Notes under the pieces: model-generated
Seen by the model: only the letters and a program-made list of their open reading frames with translations
Told to the model about the DNA's origin: nothing
Database searches by the model: none
Shown: one piece after another, positions 1-11,689 of the stretch
Numbering within the stretch: the first letter of the stretch is position 1
Layout: every line of letters begins with the position of its first letter
Origin: Sordaria brevicollis
Lineage: Eukaryota; Ascomycota; Sordariomycetes; Sordariales; Sordariaceae
Length of the DNA stretch: 64,000 bases
Direction of reading: 5' to 3'
NCBI GenBank assembly: GCA_033439795.1
Contig: JAUTDP010000019.1
Coordinates: forward strand, 1 to 64,000
Translations under genes and position numbers: made by a program

Positions 1-1312
1 ATGGAATGGGAGAGGTCTGAGGCCAAGAGTTCGAATTGATGTCGCGGACAATTCGTGATCATCGGCGACTGCGCGCGTTGGAAAAATATTTTGTAAACGG
101 GCACGGACAGGAATTCGGCTTGTCGAGAAAGAAACTGGAGTACCACCGGCAACTGCAATTGCGGGTTCGTCGGATTGCCGGGTCGAGTTTGATGGGGCCG
201 GAAGATCGCGGGCCGGCGATGGGTCGAGTCGGAATGGAGAGTGGACCGGGTGCTTTCCGGCGATCACGACGGCTCCGGACGGGAAGCTGTCCGGTCGAAC
301 TTTTGCGACCTCGAGACCGATGCCCCGTCTGCCCCGCCGGCGACGGAGTTTCACGGTACGTATCTCACATGTGGCTAGTAATCACCGCAAGCTGTACTGG
401 TAGAGACTGGGCTGTGGCCGTGCAAGTGGCTTACGCTTGTCAGGTATTTCAGTGATCTGCCTACTGGCACTAACCGATTTGCCCTGGACAACATGCTAAA
501 TGAGTTAGTCGCTTAACATTTACAGGCGCCAAAATTCCATTTCCATGTCAACCTCGCACTCAGCATTCGACTTCTGCAGGTGGTCGGACTCCCGGACACT
601 CCCGTCGTCTTTTCTTGTTGATGATTTTGCTTGACCTCATATGCCGGCTCCAACCCGTCAGCTTTGATTGATACTTGCCACGAAGTGGTCAACGAGGCAT
701 CAATCCGGATCCTGGCAATTCAGCTCAGCTGTGCTCGAGAATCCAAACGCAGCTCATCCTCCTGACTTAGGCTGCCAGGTCAACTTCGCTCCTTTTACCT
801 TTTCGCAAAGCAAAATCTGTCGGACTTCCAACTCTTCTTGATTTAATGGCGCTTCAAGTTACCATGTTGGCGGTCGGTATAAGTCTCTCGAAATGAGGCT
901 GATCGTAACTGAAGATCCTTCCAACGTCGCGCCGCGAGGCACAGACAGCTGAAACTCTCGAGAGCCTCGAAATAACTACAGGCACCGACTTTGAAACATT
1001 TCGAAGGTAAAGGCAACAGCTCGTCAACTACTAGGCACCAAGTTGTGTTTCATGTTGTGTCAAGGTGAGAATGCGCGCTTTAGGTTGACAAGAAGAACAG
1101 AGAGGTAGGGCAATCACCAAACGTCGCGACCACGAGGACGAAGACTGCCTCCGTTCAAGATGAGATGATGATATAAAGACGCTCGTCACCCTTCTTCAAG
1201 CTCACATCCATTCCCCATCAGCATCTCCGTCACACCTCACCAACACTTCATCACCATCCTCCAAGTTTAAAGCTTCCACTCAAACACTGTGCATCAGCAA
1301 AAGACCATCAAA
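1..1312. other. Intergenic, upstream of the Ser/Gly-repeat gene
   Basis: No convincing gene is seen. A 139-codon open frame near the left edge has no recognisable domain and no supporting signal. The last 120 bases are strongly C+T-rich, which is usual for a fungal 5' untranslated leader of an expressed gene, so this stretch probably contains the promoter and leader of the next gene. Confidence 0.5.
1168..1176 (+). promoter_or_regulatory. TATA-like element
   Basis: A GATATAAAG-like sequence lies about 140 bases before the chosen ATG and is followed by a C+T-rich leader. The position is plausible for a core promoter of the following gene, but this is inference from sequence alone. Confidence 0.35.
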
Positions 1313-1891
1313 ATGAAAACAACAACCTTCATCGCCTTACTCCTCCCCTTCATCTACTCTGCCTTAGCAGCTCCGATAAACCCTTCCGATAAAGTCGGCG
1401 TCAACTTACCCGCCCGATCCAACCCCCGTTCGAATTCCATCTCCGACTCCGGCCCCAGCCATGACCTAAATCCCAACCCCAACCCCGTCCCACCTCCCAT
1501 CTCCGGTCTCTGGTTCAGATCCGGCCCCGGGGGCGCCGATCCTTCGAACACTGGGTCTAACTCTGGTTCTAACACCGACACCGGTAGCGAGTCTGGATCT
1601 GACGGTGCTGCTTCTCATCATGGCTCTGATTCCGGTTACCAGCCGAGATCTTCTGGTCCTGGTTCCGGGTCTGGCTCCGGGTCTAGCTCCGGTTCCGGTT
1701 CGGGGTCTGGTTCTAGCTCTGGCTCTGGCTCAGGCTCCGGTTCAGGTTTCGACACCGGACCCAAGCCCGTCACTGACAGCCCTGCTCCTACTCCTGATCG
1801 TGGCTCTGGCCCTGGCTCTGGTTCCGGTTCTGGCTCCATTCCGGATTGGGTCTGGGATATGTGGGCACATAAAAGGCCAGTGAAGATGTAG
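1313..1891 (+). CDS. Secreted Ser/Gly-repeat protein
   Basis: Single-exon gene of 192 residues. The ATG at 1313 is preferred because it begins an obvious signal peptide ([19 protein letters not shown], predicted cleavage near residue 19); a GTG eight codons upstream is not a credible start. The mature chain is low complexity: an Asn/Pro-rich stretch, then Ser/Gly dipeptide runs over roughly residues 112-148 and again near the C-terminus, ending in a short tryptophan-containing tail. No catalytic domain is visible. Such proteins are usually wall or extracellular-matrix components, but the role here is unknown. The repeat array leaves the antisense and +2 frames open, so the neighbouring open frames are shadows. 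Confidence 0.7.
   Translation: MKTTTFIALLLPFIYSALAAPINPSDKVGVNLPARSNPRSNSISDSGPSHDLNPNPNPVPPPISGLWFRSGPGGADPSNTGSNSGSNTDTGSESGSDGAASHHGSDSGYQPRSSGPGSGSGSGSSSGSGSGSGSSSGSGSGSGSGFDTGPKPVTDSPAPTPDRGSGPGSGSGSGSIPDWVWDMWAHKRPVKM
1655..1750 (+). repeat. Minisatellite coding for Gly-Ser runs
   Basis: Imperfect tandem units of the type GGTTCCGG/GGCTCTGG give alternating Gly and Ser codons. Third-base variation keeps the protein repeat while the DNA diverges, which suggests selection on the peptide or repeated slippage. A second, shorter run is at about 1800-1838. Confidence 0.7.
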
Positions 1892-2769
1892 GGGATGGAG
1901 GTGGAGGGAGAGTCACAACTGGGACAAGGATTAGGAGGTCATTGGGGAGAAAAGTATCGGACAGTGCATCATATGGATCTACAAGCAGGACTTGGCAACA
2001 GTAAAGTGTCTTTCTTATCAGCATCAAGGGTTTGGAATATTGAGGTTTGATCACGAAGCGAATCAATTTCCTGTTTTCACATCCGGTCATTGAAGTTAAA
2101 CAAAACTATTTTAAACATCAAGATACAGATTAAACTTGAAATTCCCCTAACATTTTCCTTGCGTCATCTCTTGAATACTAACAATTTAACGGATACTGTC
2201 CTACCTTTCGGTATACTTCGCTGTTTTTGGAGGGACAGTATTTTAGACCAGCGGTATTATCGTGTAAGAGTCACTGCCACTTCTTAGCTCAATATCTCAA
2301 CCTTCCATGCTCCCGCATTGCGTCTGTCCTTGAATCGACTTGCGCGGCAGGGAGGATCGGACAGTTGCTTATTGTTTAGCCATTTTAGTTTTTCCAGCAA
2401 CGTTCTGTTGCAGCGGCACTCGTGACCCCCGTGACTTTCCATGCCCATCATGCCTTCACTATTGAGATTTTAAAGGCCGGGAATATAAGTCCGTATACCC
2501 TAGAAACACTGGAGAATGGATGTTGTCTTTACACCTTAAGAAGTCTGGCACGAGGCCTCTATCACTGAACATTAGCGCTTACATATAGTCGTATATATGC
2601 CTTTCGTCTCCCGCCAATTAAATAATGTCACAGAAATATCGGCCTCCGTCTTAACACATATATATTTACATTTTCGGAACGCAGACCTACACTTTTCGCA
2701 ACCAACGCCTATATATTGACATTTTACACCCAAACAATTTCCAATCTCCAAAGTTCCTACGGGAGTGAA
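1892..2769. other. Intergenic between convergent genes
   Basis: About 0.9 kb between two 3' ends. It is moderately A+T-rich and holds only short meaningless frames. No RNA gene or repeat was seen. Confidence 0.5.
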
Positions 2770-4833
2770 TTACGCATTCGCGCGGGAAGACGGAGCAGAT
2801 ATGGGGGAGACAGCTATGGGTGAAGAAGGCGCCGAGTGGGGAGGTGACCTGGACCGAGATGCCAGAGGATACGTGTTACCCTCCTCCGGAAGGGAAACGG
2901 CAGACGGACGACCCTTTGGTGAATTGTCAACCGAAGGTGGAAACCCAGTAACGGGGGGTGTACCATGACGGCCATCTCCGGCCTCAACTGTCTCGGCGTT
3001 CTCAGCCGATGGGCTCGAGTCGGACACAGGAGGACTTCCGGTAGCAGCCTTGTTGTATGTAACCTCAGTCAGTGGAATGTCACGGAAGCGCGCCTTAGGG
3101 GTCCATTTGCTGCTGTCCTTGGCTTTGAGGTCAGGGTCCTGGTACATCTCGTCAATCTCTTCCAGCGAAAGTCCCTTGGTCTCATAGATGTAAAAGTAGA
3201 CGAAGACGATGCAGAACAGGCATGCTACGGCCCAGATGTAGAAGATTTTCGATTGTAGATTTGCGTTGCCTGGACCGTAGTTGACGAGATAGGGGGTTGA
3301 GAAAGCGATGGCCCAGTTGAACAGCCACTGTTGTCGGGTCAGAGAATTAGCCATTGTAATTTGGGGAGGATGTCGGAACAACTTACGTTCGTAGCCGTGC
3401 TGATACTTAGCATCTGTGATCGGTGCTTCAGCGGGTACAACTCCGAGGTTACCACCCACGCCAAAGGGCCCCATGTTGCAGCAAAGCAGCAGATGAACAA
3501 GCACACAAACCCTATTGAAGCTTTTTGAGCGCTAAGATTGAGCACAGTGATGGTTCCCGATGCAGTCTGGCCGGTTGTCGTTGTGCCGAGCGTAGCGACA
3601 ATAAATTGGCATATGCACATGCCTACAGCCCCCCATAGGAGCAGCGGGCGGCGGCCATACTTGTCGAACATGAAGACAGCCGGAATGGTGGAGATAACAT
3701 TGACAGCAGCTGGAATCATGCTAATCAGAAACTCATTGTGGACGCCTGAGTTCTTGAAGTACTGCGTGCCGTAGTAGAAAATGAAGTTGACGCCTGCAGC
3801 AATTGACCAGTTAGAGAACCACCGGTCAGATAGCTGGAACACAGAAAAACGGTGAGACAAACCTGTGAACTGCTGTAGCATCTGAAGCATCATGCCCGTG
3901 AACATTCTTCCCCGCATGCCCTCTCGGAAGCAGTCCGAAATGCTGGCAGATCCCAATGACATCTCGTACTGGTAGTTGGCACGAATCTCATCCAGCTCCG
4001 TCATGATGGCGGTACTGTTGGGCTGCTGCCGGCGAATCCTGGCCAGAGACCGCGCGGCACCATTCATATCCCCGCGTTTGATCAGATACCTGGGGGTCTC
4101 AGGAAGGAAGTGCATTCCAATGATAAGAATGGCCGAAAAGGCCAACTGAAGACCGATGGGGATCCTGTAAGAGCCGGTGTCGTTTCTGGCGTGAGTGGCA
4201 TTGTTGACGACGGCAGCAAGAAGGATTCCAATGGTGATTGCAAGTTGATATGCACCCACGATCAATCCACGAAGCCACTTGGGAGCAGTCTCTGACTGGT
4301 AGAGTGGGACTATTGACGAAGCTTTTTTAGCCTAGGGCGTCTTTTGTGTGGAACTGGGAGATCAAAGACAGCGAAGAGTGTGAAGGGAAGATAGAAGGAA
4401 TGAACTACTTACCAAGAGCTGACAGCAAGCCAACTCCTAACCCAGCAAAGAATCTGCCGGCTACAAGAAGAGGGATGGTAACGGAAGCGACCTGGAGTAT
4501 GACGCCAAAGTTGAAGACCCAAGCGGATACGATGATACCCCATCGCCGTCCTAGTCTATCCCCCAACAAGGGAGAAGAAAGAGATCCGATACAGGTACCA
4601 ACCGAAAGCAAAGAGACGATGACAGCAGCTTGGTTGGCACTAATGCCCCGGTTCCCGTCGATATCCGTGTAACCAGTGGAGAAATGCTCTTTCCAATATT
4701 TCATGGCGATAACGCCGCTGATGGTGCCGGTATCATAACCGAAGAGAAGACCGCCCAGGGCCACAAAGACACCGATCAAAGCAGAGACCCAAACGGGTCC
4801 CTTGTCATCGGCAGGACGCTTAAAGAGTACCAT
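2770..4833 (-). CDS. MFS sugar transporter (hexose/monosaccharide type)
   Basis: Four exons on the minus strand: 4833-4413, 4309-3863, 3793-3387, 3327-2770, giving 610 residues. Introns are 103, 69 and 59 bp with GTAAGT/GTTTGT donors and TAG/CAG acceptors, and all junctions restore family motifs. The protein is a 12-helix sugar porter of the plasma membrane: N-terminal GGLLFGYDTGTISG, RLGRRWG after helix 2, PETPRYL after helix 6, QQFTGVNFIFYYG in helix 7, DKYGRRPLLL, PLAWVVTSELYPLKHRSQ and the C-terminal ETKGLSLEEID. These define the sugar porter family of proton-coupled monosaccharide uptake. A hydrophilic Ser/Pro-rich tail of about 110 residues follows, as in fungal hexose transporters and sensors. 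The ATG at 4833 is used; a frame extension upstream lacks ATG. Exact substrate cannot be told. Confidence 0.95.
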
Positions 4834-4937
4834 GATGCTCAAAAATGGGTAGGTCAAGCGGGAAACAAGAGATGGTACAAAGTGTGGGTAAACAGAAGGA
4901 GGAGAGTCCCGTAAAGAAACCTCGGGGGGCTCCTATT

Positions 4938-4945
4938 CTATTTAT
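4938..4945 (-). promoter_or_regulatory. TATA-like element of the sugar transporter
   Basis: Reads ATAAATAG on the minus strand, about 105 bases upstream of the transporter ATG at 4833. Position and sequence fit a core promoter; not otherwise supported. Confidence 0.35.
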
Positions 4946-6996
4946 GAGCTATCGACCTCAGCCCATTATATTCTCTTTTTCATGCTCCCGGTGCCTTTGC
5001 ATGGCATAGCATGAGAATCTTTCCCATGACCAAGGTGTCGGACAGTGCCCTGCATGCTGGAAGTACCTCCTAGGTGGCCTAGGAGTCTTCGTGCCAGACA
5101 GATGGAACTCATTAACCCGGAGCATCAGAACCCTTCAGCCCGTTTTTCCGAGTTTACAAAACCGGCGGAAAGCCTTATACACGAGACACCATGAAACTGT
5201 AACCAGATAGCTGCCCGATTCATGGGGGGTAGCCATATTCAACATGGAAGCGTTGTAGTTCAGGTCGAGACATTAGTTGATGGCAAAGGGCGGGGTGGGC
5301 GGCTGGTCCTGTATCTTCGTACGGACCGAGGACACAGTCTCGATGCCGGCTCGAGCCGTTTCGGGGCGGAGCTGGCGGGGGCTTGGAACGCGCCGGCCGG
5401 TGCAATGTTGCTGTGTGTTATCCGGCGGCTCGTGTCAGAACCTTCAATGTCTACACTGATCTGGGGTACATTGTTGACAAAAGGCCTAGCGATTCTATTG
5501 AATATCAATTAGCTAAAACTTTAAGCTGTTGTCACACCCAAGAGCGGGAAATCATACATCAATGTAGGTACCTTATATGCGCCCTGCGTTGACGCAGCAT
5601 GCACAGGAATCAAGCCCTTTCATTCGCAATGGGGAAGCATCCATCGACTCACTTCCTGCGTCGATACCAGCCGAAGGCATTTGGCAACTGGGCCTGGTCC
5701 GAGTTGGTGTTGGCGCAGCGTTGAACTCTTGAAGACTGGATGAAGAGACATTGCTTCTCAGCTGGGAGCAGTTGGTGGCTCTGCGCCGTGGATGTATTTT
5801 GCCGTCCGTGAACGTTTCCAGTGAGTTTGAGAAAGGGGGTGAAGGAGTTGAGATGTGAAGGGCGTTTGAGAAGCGGGAAACTAGTAAGAAGAAGAGTGTC
5901 CCGCATGCATCGACTGGCAAAGCCGAACTCAGTCTAAGAATCGAATGTCAACTACATACCTTATGCATGTGAGACGGTGGTTCGGCATAATTCTCGACGA
6001 CAAAAAAATGGCACGACTAAAGCAGGATACCTACTCCTCGCCTTGTACCTTCCTAGTCAACAGAGTACCCCCGCTTTTTGCAGCGAACAAAATTTGACTT
6101 CCACATGCTCTTTTCCCAAGAATGGAAGGAGCGCGGATGACATTCTGAAATCTTGTTTGGAGTCGGGGGTAAACCGAACGAGATTCGGGTCTGGAAGTGG
6201 AAATGGCACTCAGCTTGAGAAGAAAAACAGATGGGAAAGAGCCATCTAGTGGTCTGTCGACCAGAGACAGACAAGCAGTGGCCAGGCAGTCCCCGCTGTG
6301 TCGGCCCATCTCTTTCTGTCCCGATTGAAGGCATTCCCAGAATTCGGATTTTACGATTGACAACTCAACCTTGGCTTTGGACTTCCAGATATTGCCACCA
6401 GATCACAGAAAATCATTCCTCGTCGCACCGATACCAATTTTTGGTAGCACAAGAGCCCGGTCCGAAACCCTGCATCTAACCTACAACGGCACAAGCTCCG
6501 ATACGTCACGGACTTAACGATGTTGTTTGCCGCTTATAATTGGGAATCTCGAGGATCAAGATATTGTCTGTGCGTGGAAATGCTACCCTTTGGTCCAGAC
6601 CGCTCCGAGACTTAATGATGTTATATACCTATACTAAGATTCAGCCATTAGCCGCAAGTCTGTGCCACTGGAGAGCGGCACAAACAGCCACTCTTTATGC
6701 GATGTTGGGCAGCAAATTGCCTTTATCACGAACCGGATATGAAGGACAGAACAAGCCTCCATGTTTTCTAATCCTACCGTCTGTTTCGCCCCTGATGAGC
6801 TGTCCCTGGAAACCGCACCGACATCTCGAACCCCGGCCTAAGATTACCCGAGTGGGCTACAATCCGTTTACCAGACCAATGAACCGGACTTTTCTCGATT
6901 TAAGGTTCTTACCGTTACAATGTCGTGCATCGTAGTGTCTCGGCATCGTGAAGTTGTTGGGCTCGGTGGTTGGTGCCTAGGAAGGGTTGACTCTCG

Positions 6997-7003
6997 TATA
7001 AAA
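6997..7003 (+). promoter_or_regulatory. TATA box of the tyrosinase gene
   Basis: A perfect TATAAAA lies 80 bases upstream of the tyrosinase ATG and is followed by a pyrimidine-rich stretch likely to contain the transcription start. Confidence 0.55.
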
Positions 7004-7082
7004 GCTGTTCTTCCCGTGCTGTTTTCTCAATACGATTGACCCCAGATTTCCATTTTCCTGATCGTCTTTGGGAGTTGTCAAA

Positions 7083-8353
7083 ATGAAGCTCTCAATTTCA
7101 TTCCTCCTGTTCCTCCAGGCCGCTTGCACTTGCGCGGCACTCCCGAGTTCGACATCTCAAGATCCAGTCATCACAAAGGCAAAAGCGGATATTGATGACC
7201 TCGCTCGTTCGGCTCTACTAGAGACGAAGAAATTAGCTAAAGGCAAGCAATGTCCACCAGGCAAGCTCAAGATTAGAAAAGAATGGTATGTCCCAACCAA
7301 TTTCCAACCAAATGGATTATTCCCCAATGTTGACACGACTTCAGGGGAGCACTCACCAAATCCGAACGGCTCGAATACATCCAAGCCGTCCAATGCCTCC
7401 AGGCCAAACCATCCCGATACCCTTCCTCCCTCGCACCCGGCGCCAAGTCCCGATTCGATGACTTCGTCACCACCCACATCAACCAGACCATGACCGCCCA
7501 CTATACAGGCAACTTCCTCGGCCTGCACCGCTACTTCACCTTTCTCTACGAGCAAGCCCTGCGCGACGAGTGCGGCTACCGCGGTACCCAGCCCTACTGG
7601 GACTGGGCCAAAACCGCCGAAACCGGTCTCTCCTCCTCTCCCATCTTCGACGGCAGCGCCACCTCCATGTCCGGCAACAGCATCTTCATTCCCAACCAAG
7701 GTGACATTGTCCTAGGCGCCATCGCCGGCAGCCCTTTGCCGCCCGTCTACCTCCCCGCCGGCACTGGCGGCGGCTGCGTCACTTCGGGGCCCTTTGCCAA
7801 CATGACCGTCAACCTCGGTCCCGTCGCGCTCGACGTTCCCGGCGGCGGACCGCAAGCGTCCAACCCAGCCGGCCCGCTCGCTTACAACCCGCGGTGTCTT
7901 GTCCGCGATCTGACAGACGCCATCAACCAGCGCTACGCCAACGCCTCGTCTATTGCTTTCCTTCTCTCCCAGCCAAATATCGACGCCTTCCAGATGATCA
8001 TGCAGGGTATCCCCGGCACCGGCGACATTGGCGTGCATGGCGGCGGACACTACTCGCTCGGAGGAGACCCGGGCAGGGACGTGGCCGTGTCGCCTGGCGA
8101 TCCGGCGTTTTACTTGCATCATGCCATGATTGATAAAGTCTGGTGGATGTGGCAGATGGTGGACGCGGAGAAGCGGGTGTATGGCGAGAACGGGACGGCG
8201 GTGGCGGGCACGAGGACGTTTATGAACATGCCTGAGAGCGAGGAGACGACGTTGGATGATGAGGTGGATTTTGGTTATGCGGCGGGGCCGAAAAGAAAGT
8301 TGAGGGAGTTGATGAGCGTGGTGGAGGGGCCGTTTTGTTATGCTTATGTGTAA
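7083..8353 (+). CDS. Secreted tyrosinase/catechol-oxidase family protein
   Basis: Two exons, 7083-7285 and 7345-8353, with a 59-bp intron (GTATGT...CAG); 403 residues. A signal peptide covers about residues 1-19. The binuclear type-3 copper centre is present: CuA histidines H112, H120 and H129 with the H-x7-H-x8-H spacing typical of short fungal tyrosinases, then PYWDWAK, and CuB with HGGGH (H299, H303) followed by FYLHHAMIDKVWW (H326/327). The family oxidises phenols and/or o-diphenols to quinones outside the cell, in pigment formation or phenolic detoxification. The protein lacks the long C-terminal lid domain of the intracellular melanin tyrosinase, so it belongs with the short secreted catechol-oxidase-like enzymes. 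Monophenolase versus diphenolase activity cannot be decided. It is convergent with the amine oxidase gene. Confidence 0.95.
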
Positions 8354-9118
8354 GGGATGGGAAGTTTGAGGATGGAAGAAAGGTGGTTTAGTTAGATGTT
8401 GAGCTTTTTTGGTGGGAGCTCGTATTAACCACGCCAGAGTAGAAAGGACCTATCAGGTGGCATCGTGATTACAGGTAGCTGGAGTGATGTGGTGTTGGGA
8501 ATGAGATGGCTCGGGTCGATTCGGGAAAATTGGCACAAAGAAAAGTTGAGAAAAAAGAAAGCCCCGCCAAGCACCCGTCCGATCTGATTTCTATCCAATC
8601 ACAACAAAGTGCACAGACAAAAGGGGCAGTTGGAGCGTGCACTTCGGACGAAAAGATCAGGGTATATCCTGTATCATTCCCAGGCACAGGTCATGTACAC
8701 ATTGAAAGCAGTGCCAGTCAATCATTGATGCTCATAGGGGTCTACCCCGAGAGTAGGCCTTTGGCTACGGATAATGGACAATAATTCTGTGAGAATGGGC
8801 CAGAGTTCGGCAAGAAGCATTGTTATTGAAAAGAAGTTATGGGGGGAAAGCTTGTTCTACGATCTAAAAGGCGGACCATTCCGAGGCCTCAGAAAAAAAC
8901 AGATTTTTTTCTGCTAGCCATACTAAGACGACCAACGAAAGCTGGACACAAGTCACCACATGCCATAAATAAAACGGAGAGAATGCATTTCATTACTATC
9001 ATCAGCTATCATTATCTACCACCCTCTTGCATCATATCTCGTAATTTCGTGTCATTGAAGAAGCACTTGCAATTGGTGCCTGTACACAACCAGGTTCCTG
9101 GATCTTTTAAATGAGGCT
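8354..9118. other. Intergenic between convergent oxidase genes
   Basis: About 0.77 kb between two 3' ends; it should hold both 3' untranslated regions. No gene, repeat or RNA seen. Confidence 0.5.
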
Positions 9119-11689
9119 CTAAATGGAACCAGTCTGGAACCACGGGTTGTTGGGGTCATAGGGGAACTTCCTGACAACAATGTCACCAGTATAACCCCAC
9201 AGATCGGCCTCAACAGGCTCAAAGTTCAGCTTGCAAGTGCCCTTGTAGTCCTCAATCTTGGTCTTCTGGCCAAAGGTCTCGACCTCGCTCGCCTTGCCGT
9301 CCTCGTAGTTGATGCGGACCTGGTGGACCGTCTTGCGGCTCTCGTCACCCTCAAAGTAGTTGCTGGGCATGAACTGGATACCGGCGTGCGCGGTAGTCAT
9401 GACAGTGTTGGGGAGGTCACCGGTATGGGGTACGTGGTGCATGCCCAGGTTGAGCCAAAGGACAATATCCTCTTGACGGAGGCTCTCGCCGTCGAAGAAC
9501 TTGGAGAAATCGATGGGCGGGTCGTGCACGTCCTGACTGTTGAAGGGGTGGACGGCCTTGTACTCGGTATCCTTGCGCTTGCTGATCTGAATGTCATACT
9601 CGGCGAAGCGGCCGGCATTGGCAAGGTTGGTGGAGTCCTTTACGGTCAAGTGGGCAGCGCCAGTTGATGGAAGAATGCGGTAACCCCGGAACTCGCCGTG
9701 CTTGTTCCTCTCGTCTTCATTAACGACGATGACTTGCGTGGCGGAGTTGGGAGCCCAGTTGAAACGGCCCTCGTCCTCGGTTTCGACAAACGATCTCTCC
9801 AAGTGCATGGTGTTTCTTGGCTTGCCCTTGGCCCAGGGGTAGGTAACAGTAGTGGGAGCCATGGTCATGAGCTCCACAGAGTTGTTGGTGCCCAGAATGT
9901 CGAAATCAGCCTTGAAGTTGAGAACGTGGTCGTGCATACTGCCGGAAAGGTTGTCATGGATCTTGAAGCCATAGTTCTCATTGCCGGCGAAGTAGGCGGA
10001 CTGGATATAACCCGAGGCACGGACCTCGACCGAGATGGAACCGTCAAGGAAGAAGGAGTAGCTGAAGGCGTAATCGTAGTTACCAACGGTGGAGACATAA
10101 CGAATCACGAAGTAGGTGTTCTTGGTCACCGAGGTGTAACGGTTGGTGGTGTGGCGCTGGACAGGGTAGTCGGAGATGTACTCGAACATGCAGATGCTGT
10201 TGATGTGCGTGTGAGTAGTCTCGGAGATGTAGAAGGATGAGTTGAGGTAGGTGGCATGGCTGGGGCAGTCGTAACCCTGGACGAGCTCAAAGGCATATGG
10301 GCCAAAACCGTAGAAGGTGTCGAGGTAAGAGATGCCAGAGTTCAACGGATCGTTACCTGATCAGTGTCAGCAACTGCTTCTTTGTTCGGGCGGAACGACA
10401 ACTTACCGGCATAGTGAGCCAATGCCTCCTGCAATCCGAGCTCATAAAGAATTCTCTGACCCTTGTAGCGAATGTCGTACAAAGCCATACCAGTATCCCT
10501 GGTGAATCCGATGTAGAAGCTGAAGTCCATCCACTCGACATACTTCTCCTGATGGTCGACGCTGTATCTCGCGCCAGCAGGGGCAACGATGGTAGGAGGG
10601 TAGTCGTAATCAAGAGGAGGAACCTCCCCGTTGTGATCAGTAGATGACCAGGCGCCAGGGAGATTGGGTCCGTTCTTTGTGAAGCAAGAGCTCCAATAGG
10701 CCTCACGGAACTCCTCAGTGGTGGCATAGAAGGTGCCGTTGTAAAGCCATCCCTCGAGCGACCACTTGCTGGGGTCACGGCCGGTGACGTCGGACATGAA
10801 GTACAGACCCAGGGGAAGCAGGGTTTCGGCATCGTAGACATCATCAGGAATAAACCAGAAGCCGTCCCAGCGGATAACCCTGCCATCATCCTGCCACAAG
10901 GGGTCGATACCCCAAACATCAAGGGTATCGTTCTCCAGACCCAAGGCCGTGCCGTTCCAAAGGTCGAGAGTGATGTCGGCAATAGAGGCGCTAATCTTCC
11001 AGATCCATTCTTCGTACACAAGGTCGTCATCGGCACCAAGGTTGCGGACCTTGCCATCACCGCTGGGCTTGTTGTAGGGGAAAGTAAGGGGCTCCCACGA
11101 GACAGTGGCGTTATCGAGTGGGAGAGGACCGACGAGGATATCGGCATAGTTGGGGTTTTCAGTTGCGCGGTTGTTCAAGATGACGTGGGCATACTTGGTA
11201 GGAGCAGGCGCATCGCCATCGATGAAGGCAAGGGCATCAGTCTTGTTTGGCCACATGGCCTCGACAAGTTGGCTGTGACTTGTTAGAATTCGTACATGGG
11301 TGCGATCAAGTGTAGCAAACTTACATGGTATTATCCCAAGGTCCAGCATCATCCGTAATGGTCAGGTTGAGTTCTGGCCGTCCAAACAGGTACTCGACCA
11401 CTGAGGAGATCTCTTCGCCGGTCAACTGTCCCCAGATGTTGGGCTTGGGAGCAGTGATGGTCTTTGCTAGAACCTCGGCGCAAGGAGCATCTTCGGCCCG
11501 TCGAGAGTGGCTCTTGCCCTCCATGGCCCGCTTGATATGATTTGACATTTTCTTGCGAGCAGGGCCTTTTCGCACCCAGTCGGCTTTGGGTTCGGGGCTA
11601 GGTCGAGCAGCAACATCGTAGGCGAAGGAGCTCAGCACCAAGGCCGAGGCCACAATGGCTCGGGGGCTGAGAGTATCGAGGATACCCAT
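9119..11689 (-). CDS. Secreted copper amine oxidase
   Basis: Three exons on the minus strand: 11689-11325, 11272-10407, 10356-9119, giving 822 residues; introns are 52 and 50 bp with GTAAGT donors. A signal peptide occupies about residues 1-28. The catalytic domain is complete: base Asp423 in SYLDTFYGFG, the tyrosine that becomes topaquinone at 504 in TVGNYDY (consensus N-Y-D/E), copper ligands H552 and H554 (MHDHV), and third ligand H718 in GMHHVPHTGDLP. Spacings (81, 48 and 214 residues around Tyr504) match the family. The enzyme deaminates primary amines with oxygen, yielding aldehyde, ammonia and hydrogen peroxide. The secretion signal and long N-terminal region suggest an extracellular or wall enzyme rather than the peroxisomal type used for nitrogen assimilation. 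Substrate preference is unknown. Confidence 0.97.

Larger units (their letters stand above)
4834..7082. other. Divergent intergenic between transporter and tyrosinase
   Basis: About 2.2 kb separating two divergently transcribed genes, so it should contain both promoters. Several open frames of 60-130 codons occur on both strands but none shows a domain, a plausible start or intron structure. Confidence 0.5.

Noticed and set aside
36..455. 139-codon open frame at the left edge
   Set aside because: Arg-rich random-looking text, no domain, no leader and no splice signals; probably chance in GC-rich DNA.
1636..1839. Antisense frame with Glu-Pro repeats opposite the Gly-Ser repeat
   Set aside because: A tandem repeat without stops in one frame is open in the others too. 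The sense frame has a signal peptide and a proper start, the antisense has neither.
9323..10240. Long plus-strand frames opposite the amine oxidase
   Set aside because: Shadow frames of a strongly biased coding strand; the minus strand has all catalytic residues.
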